Shown: piece by piece, positions 1 to 12,308 of the stretch | How positions within the stretch are numbered: the first letter of the stretch is position 1 | Layout of the letters: every line of letters starts with the position of its first letter | Source of the DNA: Irpex lacteus | Taxonomy: Eukaryota > Basidiomycota > Agaricomycetes > Polyporales > Irpicaceae | Length of the DNA: 64,000 nucleotides | NCBI GenBank assembly: GCA_001986395.2 | Contig: MQVO02000007.1 | Location: forward strand, 1,240,001-1,304,000 | Direction: 5' to 3' | The notes under the pieces: model-generated | Databases searched by the model: none | What the model saw: the letters and a program-made list of their open reading frames with translations, nothing else | Told to the model about the DNA's origin: nothing | Made by a program: the position numbers and the translations under genes

Positions 1-768
1 TTAATATTGTCTGTGCGATAGATCCGTGAGTTTGGCCTTCCTGAGGACAGAAATTACATCTCATACCAGCATTCTCTGCCCGAATCTCGTCTACAGCCTC
101 CTGATCCTCGGCCTCCTCAAGAGCCTCTCTAAGTTCCAGTATCTCCATGATAAGCTCCTTGTCCTGTACGTTATCCGACTCGCCAATTTCAAGGCCTTCT
201 TGTTGTAGCAAGTACTCGGCGCGTGTGTACGGGTTTAATAGCGTCTTGTACGCTTTATTGACTCTGCTGGACATCTCTGCGGCCAGATCATGCGCTTCCT
301 ATATAGAAATGAATGTCATTAATAGGGTTTGCACACTATTTGTATAATTTCTGAGGTACTAACAGGCCCTTTACTCGACCACTTGTCGGGATGTATTACG
401 CGTTGTATCTGCCGAAAGTTCCGCTTGAGCAAGTCGTCGTCGATGTCAAACCGCACATCCTCCGGTATTTGTAGAATTTCGTAGAAAGAGGTCTCCTGCG
501 GTAATGGCTGTATTGTGAAGCAGCTTGGACATGCAGGCAGGTTTGTGGGAAGAGGTGCGCTACAGGACGGACATGCTTTGGCTGAAGGCTTCGCGTCGCT
601 GCTTTCGTACCGCTTGAAAACAAGAGTTGGGTTTGGACATCGGCGTATTGTTGGCAGAGCCCTCAGCACCAGAGAGCGACTGTGCGGTACTCTTGTGGCA
701 GCTGTCTGCCTCAGAAGGGCAGTCGTGCATGCTCTGCGAGCAGTCGTCGTGACGGTCAAGCGAAACAT
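1..768 (-). CDS. JAC1: Mitochondrial Fe-S cluster co-chaperone HscB/Jac1 (3' end beyond window)
   Basis: J-protein that delivers the Isu scaffold to mitochondrial Hsp70 during iron-sulfur cluster transfer. The ATG at 768 opens a basic, Arg/Thr-rich leader (MFRLTVTTTARRACTT) typical of a mitochondrial presequence. It is followed by a CPSC...CPSC tetracysteine module, as in animal HscB, and a J-domain with the HPD motif in VIHPDKW. One intron (about 313-364) splits the gene. The second exon reads EAHDLAAEMSSRVNKAYKTLL and then LNPYTRAEYLL, the HscB C-terminal helical domain that binds Isu. The reading frame runs off the left edge of the window, so the stop is not seen. An upstream in-frame GTG is not used, because the ATG begins the presequence. 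The gene is head-to-head with the DysF gene, with only about 110 bp shared between the two start codons. Family assignment is firm. Confidence 0.92.
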
Positions 769-878
769 CGTACAACGTGTGACGTCAGTCACATTGATCC
801 GCCTTCTCTAAATACTTACCGCTGACATCTGCTAACAGCTAACCCTAGCGTAGGAGTAACCCCACCCTCAACCAAGCC

Positions 879-2403
879 ATGACCAGCTCTCCCCCTGGCC
901 TCATCACTGACTCTCCAGGACTGTTGTCTTCATCTTATTCTGCATCGGAGGCTGGTCCTTCTGCACAAGCTCCCCCTCCAGAATGTCTAAAACATGACCA
1001 CATCTCACAAGAGGACCAGGCACGCCTCCCTCCTTTCAAGCCACACAGATTTGGGTTCTTTCGCGGAAGACGTCCTCAGCGGGACTCGGGTCAAAGGAAG
1101 GAGGACCACAAGCACTCTTTTGAGTCTGACAATACACAGGGAGAGGAACGGCTGTCGAATGATATCGAAGTGTCAGACACACCGTTCGTGCGCCTCGATA
1201 GTGGAGCACTATACCGTGAAGGCCTTGAGGAGGACTATGACAAGGATGTCTACAGATGGGCAGTGGTCTATGAGAACCAGAGAGGGTAAGTACTTTTTCT
1301 TGTCCCAGTGCTTCGCTCAACCGTATCTGTCACAGGGCCATGTTCTTCTCTACTCCCTACTACTCACGTCTATCATTACTACCTACCGACCCCCCAGCAT
1401 TCACCCTACCATCAGCCACCAAACAAACCCGTCGACACCATCCTACTGTCTCGCTCTCTTCGTACCCTCTTCCCGACGGAGACTGGCATTGGGTATCACG
1501 GACGTGGATGGTGGACATGCGTGGTGACGGGCACACGCAGTATGACGGGTTTGAATACAACTGGTTCTTTCGAACCAAGCACTGGAGTCCTCTGGTCGGA
1601 TTCATGAGTGCAGGAGGATGGGTAAGGAGAAGGCGCTGGGTACGCTTAATGGTGCGTCCTGCGATAGGTCGACCTCACACCGGCACGGCCAGTGGGACAG
1701 CTACACCTGCTCTGCGCGGTATTTCCGAAGAGCTGCTGAGGTTACGACACACTGAAGCTGGGGCGACCCGGCCTCCTTCGATCATGCCCTCGGTCGATAG
1801 CGGCAAGGAGGAGCAGGAAGAAGAGGCCCATGTCTGGACTGGAGATGCTGAAGGAGACTGGGAGCGATGTCACCGTGCTCTCATTCACTTAGATCGTGAT
1901 GGTCGTAGGCTAGAGGTTGGGAACGATGGCTACGCGCCCCAGCTCCTCCGAAGGACGGTGTCACCAGAAAACTGAACGTCACTGCCCCTCCGCAGAAGCA
2001 GTGGTCAGAGGATAGTCAACCTCTTCCTTCACAGCATGCTCAATTCACCTCAAGTACCGTTGATGGTATGCTTGCCGCAGACACTGGCATTGTTCTAGAG
2101 CCAGCACCGCGAGAACACGTCGCTGCAGTGCTTCACAATCATGTACGTGTATCACCTCTGCTGCTACATAATCAGCCCATTTATTCACCGTTCTTGTGAC
2201 ATCTGCAGGGCTCCGAAATTCTTGAACTGTTCATCTTCCCTGACAGCCGCACGCGGTTCATCGAGCTGGTGGCCTCAGCTGGACTCTTGTCGGATTTAAA
2301 GAGTGGCCTTGCCCCTTCACACTCTATGTTTGATTTCTACAGCTCATCTCAGAGCATCCAGAACCTGGCAGCTGGCGCTGACAGCTCGGGAGACAGCTCT
2401 TAG
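879..2403 (+). CDS. DysF (peroxin/ferlin) domain protein, Spo73/TECPR1-like
   Basis: Fungal proteins with a DysF domain act at peroxisomal/ER membranes (Pex23/Pex30 class) or in prospore membrane growth (Spo73); which role applies here cannot be decided. Exon 1 (879-1285) is a polar N-terminus ending in VYENQRG. After an intron (1286-1335) the frame continues AMFFSTPYYSRLSLLP, and later DGDWHWVSRTWMVDM and GFEYNWFFRTKHW..GGWVRRRRWVRLM, the diagnostic DysFN/DysFC aromatic-arginine pattern. A later intron (2143-2208) joins a last exon beginning GSEILELFIFPDSRTRF. No transmembrane helix is seen, which favours a Spo73-like single-domain form. Oddity: around 1916-1919 the frame must slip by one base (..RRLEV to WERWLRAPAPPKDG), otherwise a stop follows at 1973. 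A missing base there restores a family-typical WERWL motif. Confidence 0.8.
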
Positions 2404-2731
2404 GCCTAGCATACCCTACTGCTTTATGTCATTATCTATGTATATTCGTTCAGGTTGTCTGAGTTCATTTTCTTACGTGGAAAGCCTTTGTCAACGAGAA
2501 TGATGGGATCATCGAGTAAACGATCGGCCCCTTTCACGTGGGATTCGCTCACGGTTTGCATGTGATTCTTAGTCTTCTAATATCATGATGTTGCTTCGGG
2601 TCTTCGACGTGACTGTCAGCGTTGCTCAAGACAAGCAAAAGAACTGCCAGCTAAAGGCTATCAGTGTGAGTGGTATGTTTCTCGATTTATGGACGTATTC
2701 AAACCCCCGCAGAATACAATATAGCGCTGCC

Positions 2732-4660
2732 ATGTCAGCATCTCGACCTCAATACCGCATCTGGCTTAGTCGCATCGCGGACCACCTCCACAAATACCCA
2801 GATGACCACCCCATTCAGATTGCGTTGCGCACGTACGCATTAGGGCTGTTTCTCAGCATTGGACCGCCAGTCATGACGTTTGTCATATCCTCGAGAGTGC
2901 GGCGAAGAGGCCTCGAATCACTGTTGCGTACGTTCAAGCGCGAGCTGAGCGTCACAGGCTTCGCCTTTGCCATGACAGTGGCGATTGGTGGCGGCGCAGC
3001 TCTTCAAAGAATTTGGCAGCTATCTCCAGACGATCTGGGTGTGGACAGGCTTCCAATACATATCCAGCGTGTGGCGTCTCGGGTATCGCGATGGCTCTCG
3101 AAGCTGAAGGATTCGCACAAGACTTTCCTTTCTTACTCGTTGTCTGCGAGTTTGGCGATCGCGCTTCTGCAACACCCTACAACTCGCTCGCCGAAATGGA
3201 AGCATCGACCTTCAGCCACGCTCGACTTGTCCTTACTGTTACTGGTGCGCGCCCTCGACTCCGTTGTGCGCTCGAAGATCCTGCCTTCTGTGCAGTCCTC
3301 GTCGAGACCCCGTACAAAAGAGGAGGAGGAAAGAATACTGGAGAAGAGGCAGAAATATACCATGAACCTTGACGCGCTTGTATTCTGGGCTTCTAGCGCG
3401 AGGTATGGTGCTTTCTCTGTTCTGACTTAAACAGTAATAGTGTACTCACGCAAAGCACTTCAGAATTATGTGGTGTTTCTTCTACGAACCTGAGAGGTGG
3501 GTCTTGGCCCCATTGAACAAAGCCCCAGCTTAATTCTCATCACTTCAGACTTCCCCGCTCGTATAATAAATGGTAAGTTCTTGTCCAGTATATACGATAT
3601 TGCTGTAGTCACGACTTTACTTTCCTCCAGGATAATGTCTGTGGCGAATATTGACCCCGCATACTTGGAGCCTGCGCTCGATACGAAGTGGCGACTGGTC
3701 CTACGTCCGTGGCGTTACATCACAGCCCGAGATGGCCACCTCATTATCCCGTGACATTGGTTATCCGCCGGCATGGGGCGATGTCTCCCGCCTTCCTGCC
3801 TATGGTGGGCCCTCCGCAAACGCCATATGGAAGGAATTAGGTGTCAAGAACCGTGATGGGCTTGGAGGGCTTCCGTGCGAGCTGGTACACGGCGGCATCG
3901 TCGGCTCAAGTTGCACAGCGAACGCCTTGGTAAGAGGGGTGTTCGCCTTTGCTGAAGCACTCGCACTCTACCTGCCCGTATGTATCATGCTTCCGTTATG
4001 TCGCCTCCACGTAGGAGCTTAATGACCGTTTGCAGGTCCACGTCCTTCCTATACTTCTGACAAGACCGCGCAAGCTTTTGCGTGTATCCGAGCTCCTGAA
4101 CACTCTCTTAACGTCCTCCGTAGTGCATCATTCCTTTCTACATTCGTGTCATCAATATGGATCACGGTCTGTCTGACACGCACCCTCGCCCTTGCCCGTC
4201 TAATGCCCTGGATCTCTCATGATTTCTGGGATGGACCTTTCGGATGCACGTTCGCTGGAAGTTTGCATGTGGTGCAGCATATGGCTAGAGCAGGGAAGAA
4301 GAAGAGGCGAAATGTCGCTATACGTTCTTCCTAGGGCGATTCGAGCTTCTTTGTCAGATCGTTTTCCTCAAGACAGGGCGGGGTGTTCGCCTGTATGAAA
4401 GGTGCAGTTTCCGTACGAGATTACTTCCGTGCGCACGCAATTGACTAGTGATATTACAAAGGGTCGCGTTTGTTCTGTCTTTCGCCACGTTACTCACAGC
4501 TGCTTGGCATGGTCAAGACTCGCTCCGCGGCCTCTCGCGGTGGACTCTAGCGTTCATCATCAACGGACCTAATGCCGGCTTTTGGAAACGAAAGAGACAA
4601 GAGACACGGCCATCTACTCCGAGCCTCCACTCATCCACAGCATCCTCTTCGGGGCCATAA
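2732..4660 (+). CDS. TMEM135-like multi-pass membrane protein (frame broken several times)
   Basis: Resembles the fungal TMEM135 family, peroxisome/mitochondria-associated membrane proteins distantly related to Tim17/Mpv17-type proteins. The chosen ATG (2732) starts MSASRPQYRIWL; further hydrophobic stretches follow (ALGLFLSIGPPVMTFVIS, GFAFAMTVAIGGGAAL). The central block has LPCELVHGG, SSCTANALVRGVFAFAEALALYLPV and SSIWITVCLTRTLALARL, which I recognise as the conserved family core. The last exon ends ..STASSSGP at 4660. Introns are about 50-60 nt. The frame needs correction at about 3668-3672 (DPAYLE to LRSIRSGDW), and at about 4262, 4282 and 4362, all single-base events in or next to short runs. 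Either this is a pseudogene or, given the same pattern in neighbouring essential genes, the consensus is wrong. Family call moderate. Confidence 0.6.
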
Positions 4661-4768
4661 TGCTTCCAAGTCCTGAATAGCCCCTCGACCACTCACCATT
4701 AGACTTTTTATAATATTGGTTGTATGTGCGTTGCGCAATGTTTCAGGTTTCCTTGGACAGGAGCTTGC

Positions 4769-6167
4769 TTAACCCTGCCATAGATGTAATACATGGTCGT
4801 AGAATGAACAACTGGCTATCAGCGTGTCCTGAGATCCTTTTTTGGCACTAGAATAAGCGTACGACCAATCCGCGCCGTATGCCATTGACTTGTGCTCGTC
4901 AAACCGACGAGTGATCGTGGTCTCGAAATCAGATGCTTGTGATCCAGTCGCATCGTTGAGCCGTAGTACTTTGCAACCATCGTGCATGCAGGCAACGAGG
5001 AGATCGTCCTTGCGTTCTGGTGAAGGGTGCCACTTTACCCGCCAAGCCCCTCCTCCACGTTTATCTCTGTCAGTGGTACCAAAGGCTTGCGAGTGTCGAA
5101 GAGGCGGACCGTGTCGTCGTAACTTCCTACTGCCAGTAGATGCTCAACATATGGATGATTTTGTATAGTAGTCACCCCGGCATCAAACCTAGGACACCAT
5201 GTGTAAGCTCAGAGAGACGTGTACACGATTCGGACGCACCGTTTGTTTACAAATGTGGCGTGTGAGAAGCCTTGACGTACATCCCAGCCTTTCATCTTCA
5301 AATCGTCGCCGCCTGTGTAGATAGTATCCGTCTGCCAGTAATTCCATGCTGCTATCCACGGCTCAAAGTCGTGCGCATGCCATGTCTCGACGATGGAAAG
5401 ACCAGCATTACTTGATGGTCGGAGAAGGGCAATTGATCCATCAGACATGGACACAACGAGATTGCCTAGAGCCCTGGTAATATCAAGTTCAGCGAGCCAA
5501 TCCGTGTGCGTGAAAGCAGGCGTACGAGCTCTGGTCTCGCCGATTTGACCAATCCACGGACAAGCACAAAAAATCGGTCGTCGTACATTCGATGGTTTGA
5601 AGCTGCGCCAAAGAACGCTACAATCCTAAGTTAGCCTAACTTTCATATGAAGCCTAAAATATACAGACTGTGTCATGGTTATATTTATGGAGGGTGACAT
5701 GCCCTTCAGTATCGGCCGCAGCGAGAAGCGGGCTCTCTGTCGGTGTTCTATGACACCTAAAATTTCAGGATAAACTCGGACGTTGGTCACTGATGCAAAC
5801 AGAGCGCAGTCACCATTTGAGATCAGGCACGGCGGGCAACGCTACTTCCTGTAATTTATTCCTGTACTAGGTTGCAGTCAGCTCATGAAACACAGTCACA
5901 AATATAAACCCACAACGTATACCCTGGGTCCTCTCTCCCTGTATGGCCAGAACGATCCAGAGCAAACAATAAACACTGTCCCCGTCTCAACTGTCCGCGG
6001 GAGGCTCCCGCTTGGTTACTATCATCAGAGGCGGCTTTATCCGTAGGGCTGAGATGTTCCTTCTCGAGGTTATACGTTCCGCATACAACGATGTCAACCG
6101 CGTCAGGATGTGGGCAGAATTCAACTGTGTCTGCTGGCCACACTGTATCGAAGCTGAAGCACGACAT
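4769..6167 (-). CDS. DPH7: Diphthine methyltransferase Dph7/Rrt2 (WD40)
   Basis: WD40 protein that hydrolyses methylated diphthine on elongation factor 2 during diphthamide synthesis. It starts MSCFSFDTVWPADTVEFCPHP and continues VCGTYNLEKE, the conserved Dph7 opening. Later exons give ESPLLAAADTEGHVTLHKY, then AHDFEPWIAAWNYW..TIYTGGDDLKMKGWD, then NHPYVEHLLAVGSYDDTVRLFD, and finally LVACMHDGCKVLRL ending ..HLWQG. The GGDD and GSYDD strings are typical blade ends of the family. Several introns of about 50-60 nt. At about 5055-5058 the frame loses one base (EINV to VKWHPSPERK), where a GGAGG run appears one G short; otherwise a stop interrupts the propeller. Divergently arranged with the next gene, with 160 bp between the starts. 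Confidence 0.85.
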
Positions 6168-6327
6168 GACTGATTTTGGCGAAAGAGTGCGATGAGAGCG
6201 TCTATCATCAGGAGATGCGAGGGGTGTCAGGGGGCACAGGAGCGATCACAGTCGCGGTGAACACTGGCGCGTAACTCACTGCGGACCTACATAACCTCGA
6301 GAACAACCATTTCTGTACTCAACGACC

Positions 6328-7060
6328 ATGGCCGATTTTATCCAGGCTCTCGACCCAGCCAAGTTGGTCTTAGTAGAGACCGTGCGTCTACCCATAAATC
6401 ATCTCAATCTATGCTGAATCAACCGGTCAGGCGTTGTCATTCGCCACGAGCGCGTTCGCCGCTCCTGTCTACAACCTCCCAATTTTCCTGTTCGGAACAT
6501 ATGCTCAGGAAGCGTCAGAGGCTATCCAGTCTCTTCAAACAGTCCGTACCAGCTTTCGTTAATGTTATTCAATCATACAGTATACTGACGCTATCCTCGG
6601 TGCAGTTCACGATTCTTGTAGCAGCTTCAGCTCTTTACGACATCATCTGGCTCGCACGACATGAGCAAAACTGGCTGATCAGAATTTTAAGTATATTGAT
6701 TCTGATCCTCAAAGTACGCTCCTACTATATGCATGTGATACACCATCTTACATCTACGCAGGCACCAACAGTGCTCGCTTTCGCTGCAGCCCTTCGTCAG
6801 AGGGGGACCCAGTTCTCCGGGCTTAGCTTCACCGGAAATAACTTGAACGGTGCGACTGGTACGTTGTTGCATGTTTGTTCTACGACTATAACTTAGCTTT
6901 TCCCACAGTATGGTCCATGCCGGGAGGGTTCACATCATCAGGAGATGTAGACGGCTACCAAACTGTTGAGGAGGCAGATGTCACTACACCGAGAACATCC
7001 ACAGCAGCGCCACCGCAAAACAGCGCACCTCAGGCACCAGGAGCATATCAAAGTGTTTAA
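6328..7060 (+). CDS. Small multi-pass membrane protein, AGTRAP-like
   Basis: Five short exons encode about 150 residues starting MADFIQALDPAKLVLVET. Hydrophobic segments follow: ALSFATSAFAAPVYNLPIFL, FTILVAASALYDIIWLA, WLIRILSILILILK and APTVLAFAAALRQRG. The hydrophilic tail reads VWSMPGGFTSSGDVDGYQTVEE and ends in a Pro/Ala/Thr-rich stretch. The topology and the terminal YQT motif resemble the angiotensin-receptor-associated-protein (AGTRAP) family found in fungi, but the match is by memory of overall pattern only. Introns (for example about 6382-6431) have good GT..AG ends. Function in fungi is unknown to me; a role in vesicle or ER membranes would be inference. The start is supported by the clean splice chain and by the divergent 160-bp promoter shared with DPH7. 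Confidence 0.6.
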
Positions 7061-7202
7061 TCAACGTTTAAGCAGTATCAGAGTGAACGTACGCAACAAT
7101 CTATTTCACCATGTACATAAGACAGTAAGTTGAAACACGAGAATCGCCCTCTAAGTACAACGCACAGCGTACACACAAGATACACAATCGAAAGCCCGAT
7201 AT

Positions 7203-10200
7203 TCAATAGCGAACCAGTTCGACTGGATCATTATCCGGAACCCAAATGCTACCACTCTGCTTTTCTGGCCCCTCACAAGCCTCCCACTCATCCGATTGCT
7301 CAAACTGTGTCCCTCCCACCCATCGTCTCCAGGCTTCCCAGTAGGCTTTCTCGATATTCCGGGTCCAACGTTCAGTGTCAAACAAAGGCATTCTGTCCCT
7401 GTTGAGGAACAGATTACGGCGCAATTTGATAAGTTCACCTTCTCCTCGATGAACGGTCAAACCGTTGGGTTCCGTCCAAGGAATGTACTTGACGCTGTTT
7501 GCGAGTGATACGGCTCGGTTTTCATATTCCTCGAGGCTATGGACAATCATCTGATCGCCAAATCCCGTGGCGTTGACCATACTTGCTGCCACACGAGAAC
7601 ACATCTTATGCTTGTGTTTTGGGAACGTCAGGATTGGTGTGCCTGGCCAGATTACGCTGAGAAAAAAGAGAGGATCAGTGACCGAGTGACCTTTCGCAAA
7701 TCCATAAGAGGAACTTGTGCATACTCCGCTGCGATGGTGTGGGCGTTGCACTGTGCATGTTGAGAGTTCAGTACATGGACATGAATTGATAGGATTTCTG
7801 TTCGTGCATACCTCTACGGTGTCGAGGAATAAATCCGCAACTCTTCCACGTGCGACATGGACATCTTTCTGTGCGACATCGGTAAAGCGAATTCTGGAAG
7901 CTATATCCTCTCCGGCCCAAAGTTTTGCGGTGCGGAGAAGGTGAGCTTCGCCTTGCACTGGAAATCTCAATAGCCACAGGATGCTATTGGGAACTCGTGC
8001 CAGTATACGCAACCATACAGCAAAGATGCCCTGTCAACAAACGTGAAGTTGTCTAGAACACCCATAAGACGGCAGCGAAATAACCTACCGGATCGATCTA
8101 TCAAAGCGGCGTAAAGATGGCAAGTATGCTGAAGGGCTTGCATAGTGTGGACACGAGACATACCTTGTACAACTACATATATTCGGTTGGGATGAGTTCT
8201 AATTGGATACAAGTAAAATACTTACCTGGTTGAAGTTCGCGAAGATGACCATGACCTGCTCGTACTACGGTTACTATGCAGTCTCTTACAACGATAGCGA
8301 CTCACTGGGGTAACCCCGGAAAACAGCCTCCCTCATATCTGATCGTCGTTTTTCTTCATCTCTCCACAGCGTACTATGAGGAATCAGACGGCGTTCTTCC
8401 ACAGTGAGACCCTCGTCCATTCTGAAAGACTGTTTATGGTCTGTCACCATAAAACTGTGCTGATGTGCTCATTATTTTTAAACCAAGAAACAGGGACTGC
8501 AGCTGAATGAGCCACTACTGGCATGTATATATATTTCTCGCAGCTAGGATGAAAGGCAAAAAGGATGAGACACTCGTCACGGTATGACAGCCGGAGCAGA
8601 CTTACTAAACCCATTCAACCGTTTCTTGCTCCGGATCTGGATCAGCGTCCAAGTCAAAAAGAATTTCATCTGACGAGCTGTCCGAGCCAACACTGCCGCC
8701 TCGGACCTGCTTCATGCGCCACAATTCAGAGGCACTGAGCTCTGGCGGGCAAGCCATAGGATCACACACGAGATAGTCACACCATCCTGGACGCAAAGTT
8801 GAGTCCATAAAGATATGGAAGAAGGAAAGTAGAAAAGGAATCACCTGCTCCTAGGGTACCAGCGTAGCCCATGAGTTGCATTTGGACAGGGGCAGGGCGC
8901 GCAGCAAAGACATCATTTCTTGCGCCCTTAGTATACCCTCCAAGGTTAACCACTGAACGAAATAATGAGTTACATGAGGACAAATAATCGAGAAACGCCT
9001 TACGGATATGTATTTTATGTTGAACGATGTGCTCGACGATCTGTTGAGTCGACCACGACGATGCATCTACAAAAACTTCTACGTCGCCAGATATCCTGAG
9101 GCGATACGAGGTACCGTCCCACGGGCTGGTGGTATAGATAAAGACCCTAAAGCGTTGTCGATCATGCAGTCCGAAGACAGATTGCATGAGATGCGAGAGC
9201 GGGTGATTGCTGGGAAAGATAACAATCAGCGGACACGAACATGAAAAGGATGAGAGACTCCTGTACTTGACGTCGTTCGTCAAATACCCTACATTGAGTA
9301 CGCCGTTGTGAGGAGGGCTCGGTGGAGGATACACGTGTTCAGGTAACCAGGGTTGAGACAACGTCGTGAAAGATATCCTGAGGGCGTTTCTATGCGCAAT
9401 TAGGCGATTCATTCGTGCATCCATGGAGTACATGAACTGGAGAAAGCGTAAGGGTGGGGAGGGGAGAAGGTGTTCTGTAACTCACTGTGTTGAAAGGAAG
9501 AATAGACGGCACCACAGGAGGCGACATGGCTCTGGGAAGTTTGGGCCGGAGGAAAAGGTTCGAATATAGACCAGAATCTACCATGAGGTCTTCTGCTGAT
9601 GCAAGTGCGCTGCCATATACCTTCAGATACCAACGCCGTTGAAGTCTAGGAAGTAGCCAGTTGATAAAACGAATAATGAAGCCACCTTCATTTAGCTTCC
9701 GTCGCGGGCGATCTGCATTGCCGTAGAATCGCTCAAATAGGTTGTGCCAATGTTGTGATTCCCTCGCCGTCAGAGGACGACCGAACGCCACATCCACTGT
9801 ACGAAGCCAGTCATGGAGCGGTTTTGTGGCTGGTACGCAGTGCATATTTTGATCATACGCCGCGTTTAGCTGAGAATTGCATGTGGAGATCATCCGCTGC
9901 ATGAGACATGGTACTGCGAGGTCTTCATATGCTGAACCCGGGGGTATCAATCGCCCGCTATCGTCAACACCATACTCGTCTTGGGTGCTATTTCGGCTGC
10001 GCCAGTCGCAGACAGAGCCCATGGAGCTCACAAGGCCACAGATAGCCTCCGGAAGATTTGGGTTGAGGTCCACAGCACGTCGATAAAAACCCAAGGCTTC
10101 CCATGATCTTCCCTTGACTACAAGTGAGAAGGGTTGACAGCACAGAAAGATCAAATAAACACTGACTGTGTCCTTCACTGCATTACCCATGTTCGCTAAT

Positions 10201-12308
10201 GCAATATCGAAGTCCGGCTTAATGGTGAGCGCCTTCGAGTAAAGCCTACGGCCATTATATATTCAGCAACATGGAAGACTTATGAAGTTGAATACGTACT
10301 GAATAGCCGTTTCTAAATTTCCTTGATCTTTGTATAGTGAGCCAAGGTTCGTAAGCAGGTGAGGGTGAGATGGATCCAGTTGCAAACCCGCGCTGTAAAA
10401 AATCTTCGCTAAATCTGATCCACTGAGAGCTACTCTCTCCCCAGTATTAGACGTCCAAGAGACTGTATCAGAGACGTTCGATAAGATGATTCCCATATTG
10501 TTGTATGTCGACGGAGATGGCGATAAAGATAGAGCAAGGTAATAGAACAGGATCGCGAGAGCGTGGTTGACATTTAGCAGGCCTGAAAACCCAGGGATGG
10601 AGACAGAGGATGACGGCAAGTCCTGATAGTATTTCGCGAGAGCAAGAATGATGTTACTGGTCATCGTGTTCGCTTGCCGGCGCGTCTCCTCCGCAGGGAG
10701 GCGTAAGGCAGGAGGAGCTTCTCTCGACTGCCTGCATATGCCGGGCAAAATTCCTGTTGAGTGAGAGAACAGCACTGCAGGTAGATTTGCAACCTGTTCG
10801 GGGAGAAGTAGCAAGAATGGCAAAACATTCCCTCCTAAATGCAATAGAGCGCGTAGTACATCGTCACCTGAAGATCGGACAGCCTGCAGGATATTGACTC
10901 CGGACTGAATGACAGGTGTTGTCAAATTAATATCATCGGAGAAGCATTCCCTCAGGAGTGCCGGGAACGGTCTAGTCGGGCCAGATTGGACCAGAAAACC
11001 GGAGACAAAGCAGGCGATGATGAACTCGCGCATTGTGTAAGGAGGACCTTCGTGAAAGGAGGTTGTATCATGAGTTCGATCCCGGTGAAGTAGTCTCGTA
11101 TTGCATCTTCCGAGGCACCAGAATATAGCTGGATGCTTGCACTCGTCAAATATAGCCGTTGAAGGCGCGGAAGCTCCTGGGGTGACATTGTCGCAGAGCA
11201 TTTCAGTATCGCTGGCTACCTTGCTTTGACGTAGGAGCAACTTGCAGAGCGCGCGAGTGAAGCGCCGGGGTCCTAGAGGTGTCTGAAGGATTCTGGGCTT
11301 CGGTGAAAAGAAATCCGAGCAGATTATCCTGAGATGTGGCGTTAAACCAGAATACCAAACTAAATGAAATGTACAGCAACATACCACGGCGTCCCAGTAG
11401 GTAGGGCGGCTTCGTATGGCCTTCCACCACCACTCATAGGCCTGATCGCGCTTACCCAGTATCTGCATCGTAGTTCCGATGTTATTCATGGCCTCTACCT
11501 ACTCGAACGTTCGGTCAAGGTCAAGCTTCTTGCAAACAAATGTGAAAGTGATAGAAATACGTACGAAGTCGGGATTGATGGCAAGGATGTCTTGGCTGAC
11601 TTGAAGGCTGGCTTCAAAGTTTCCCAGCGCATGGTATGTACATGCCATCAATAGAAGAATTGATAAGTCCTGTGGATAGAGTGTTCGCATAGTAGTCAAG
11701 AGGGGTAACAAGTGTAGTTTGTAGACCTGCTCAGGACTAGCTAGAGCAGGCAGAGGATTTGTGAGTGGGATGGATGTCAAACCAGGAGACGAGCTGCCAG
11801 GGCGATCATAGAGATGATAGGCGTAAGCAAGCAAGGCGTCACGATTGAAGCTTTCGTGAGAGCGTCCGATCCCGGGGTGGGTGGAAGAACTGTGGAGGTC
11901 ATCGAGGCCTCTGCAGGAAATTCTCGCTCGATGACCTCGAGCTGTGGTACCAGCGGCGCAGTAGTACTGGGCGTCGAGGTAATCTCGTCTATCGCGTCGG
12001 CGATGGCAGCAACAGGAGCTATAGTCGTCGGCATCGAGTAACGTGGCCATCAGTCAACAGGTGGATCCCGCGCAGCCTGATGCACTTACACAACAGAGAC
12101 TCCGCGTTCATTGTAACAGGCGGATCATTGTCCGAATACGGTTGAGGAATGTGAGCCATGTTTATCGCCTTGTCTGAGGGGATCGACGAGTTCGGGATGT
12201 TGGCGGCCAACGCTGTCCCCGGGACGATGATGAACCGTGGCGATGCTCCCAACCTGGGTCCTTGCTAGTCGAAGTCAACGCTGAGCTCGAGGGAGGTTCG
12301 CTGGACAT
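7203..12308 (-). CDS. GT41 O-GlcNAc transferase-like TPR glycosyltransferase (OGT/SPINDLY type)
   Basis: Predicted nucleocytoplasmic glycosyltransferase adding a single sugar (GlcNAc or fucose) to Ser/Thr. The N-terminal half holds TPR units such as DLSILLLMACTYHALGNFEASL, AMNNIGTTMQILGKRDQAYEWW, HPHLLTNLGSLYKDQGNLETA and GRSWEALGFYRRAVDLNPNLPEA. The C-terminal half is catalytic GT41: HPLSHLMQSVFGLHDR, VNLGGYTKGARNDVFAARPAP, VQMQLMGYAGTLGAGWCDYL, VIFANFNQ-LYK-IDP, PNSILWLLRFP and CNAHTIAADVIWPGTPILTFP. It ends WVPDNDPVELVRY. Many introns, including two 9-nt exons (see separate entry). The first ATG is either 12308 (MSSEPPSSSALTS) or 12159 (MAHIPQPYSDND); the upstream choice needs a one-base correction near 12256. 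Further one-base losses are inferred near 11874 and 8314. Whether the enzyme is active was not testable here. Confidence 0.88.
8089..8172 (-). other. Two consecutive 9-nt microexons of the GT41 gene
   Basis: Read on the minus strand: exon ..GCGAACTTCAACCAG ends at 8226, then intron 8173-8225 (GTAAGT..AG), microexon 8164-8172 (TTGTACAAG, Leu-Tyr-Lys), intron 8098-8163 (GTATGT..AG), microexon 8089-8097 (ATCGATCCG, Ile-Asp-Pro), intron 8031-8088 (GTAGGT..AG), then GGCATCTTTGCTG. All junctions are in phase 0 and give FANFNQ-LYK-IDP-GIFAVWL, matching the near-invariant FANFNQLYKIDP block of GT41 enzymes. Skipping either exon would keep frame but remove three residues beside the nucleotide-sugar site. 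Confidence 0.85.

Noticed and set aside
2732..4660. Calling the TMEM135-like gene a pseudogene because of several frame breaks
   Set aside because: The same kind of one-base loss affects essential neighbours, so consensus error is the simpler explanation.
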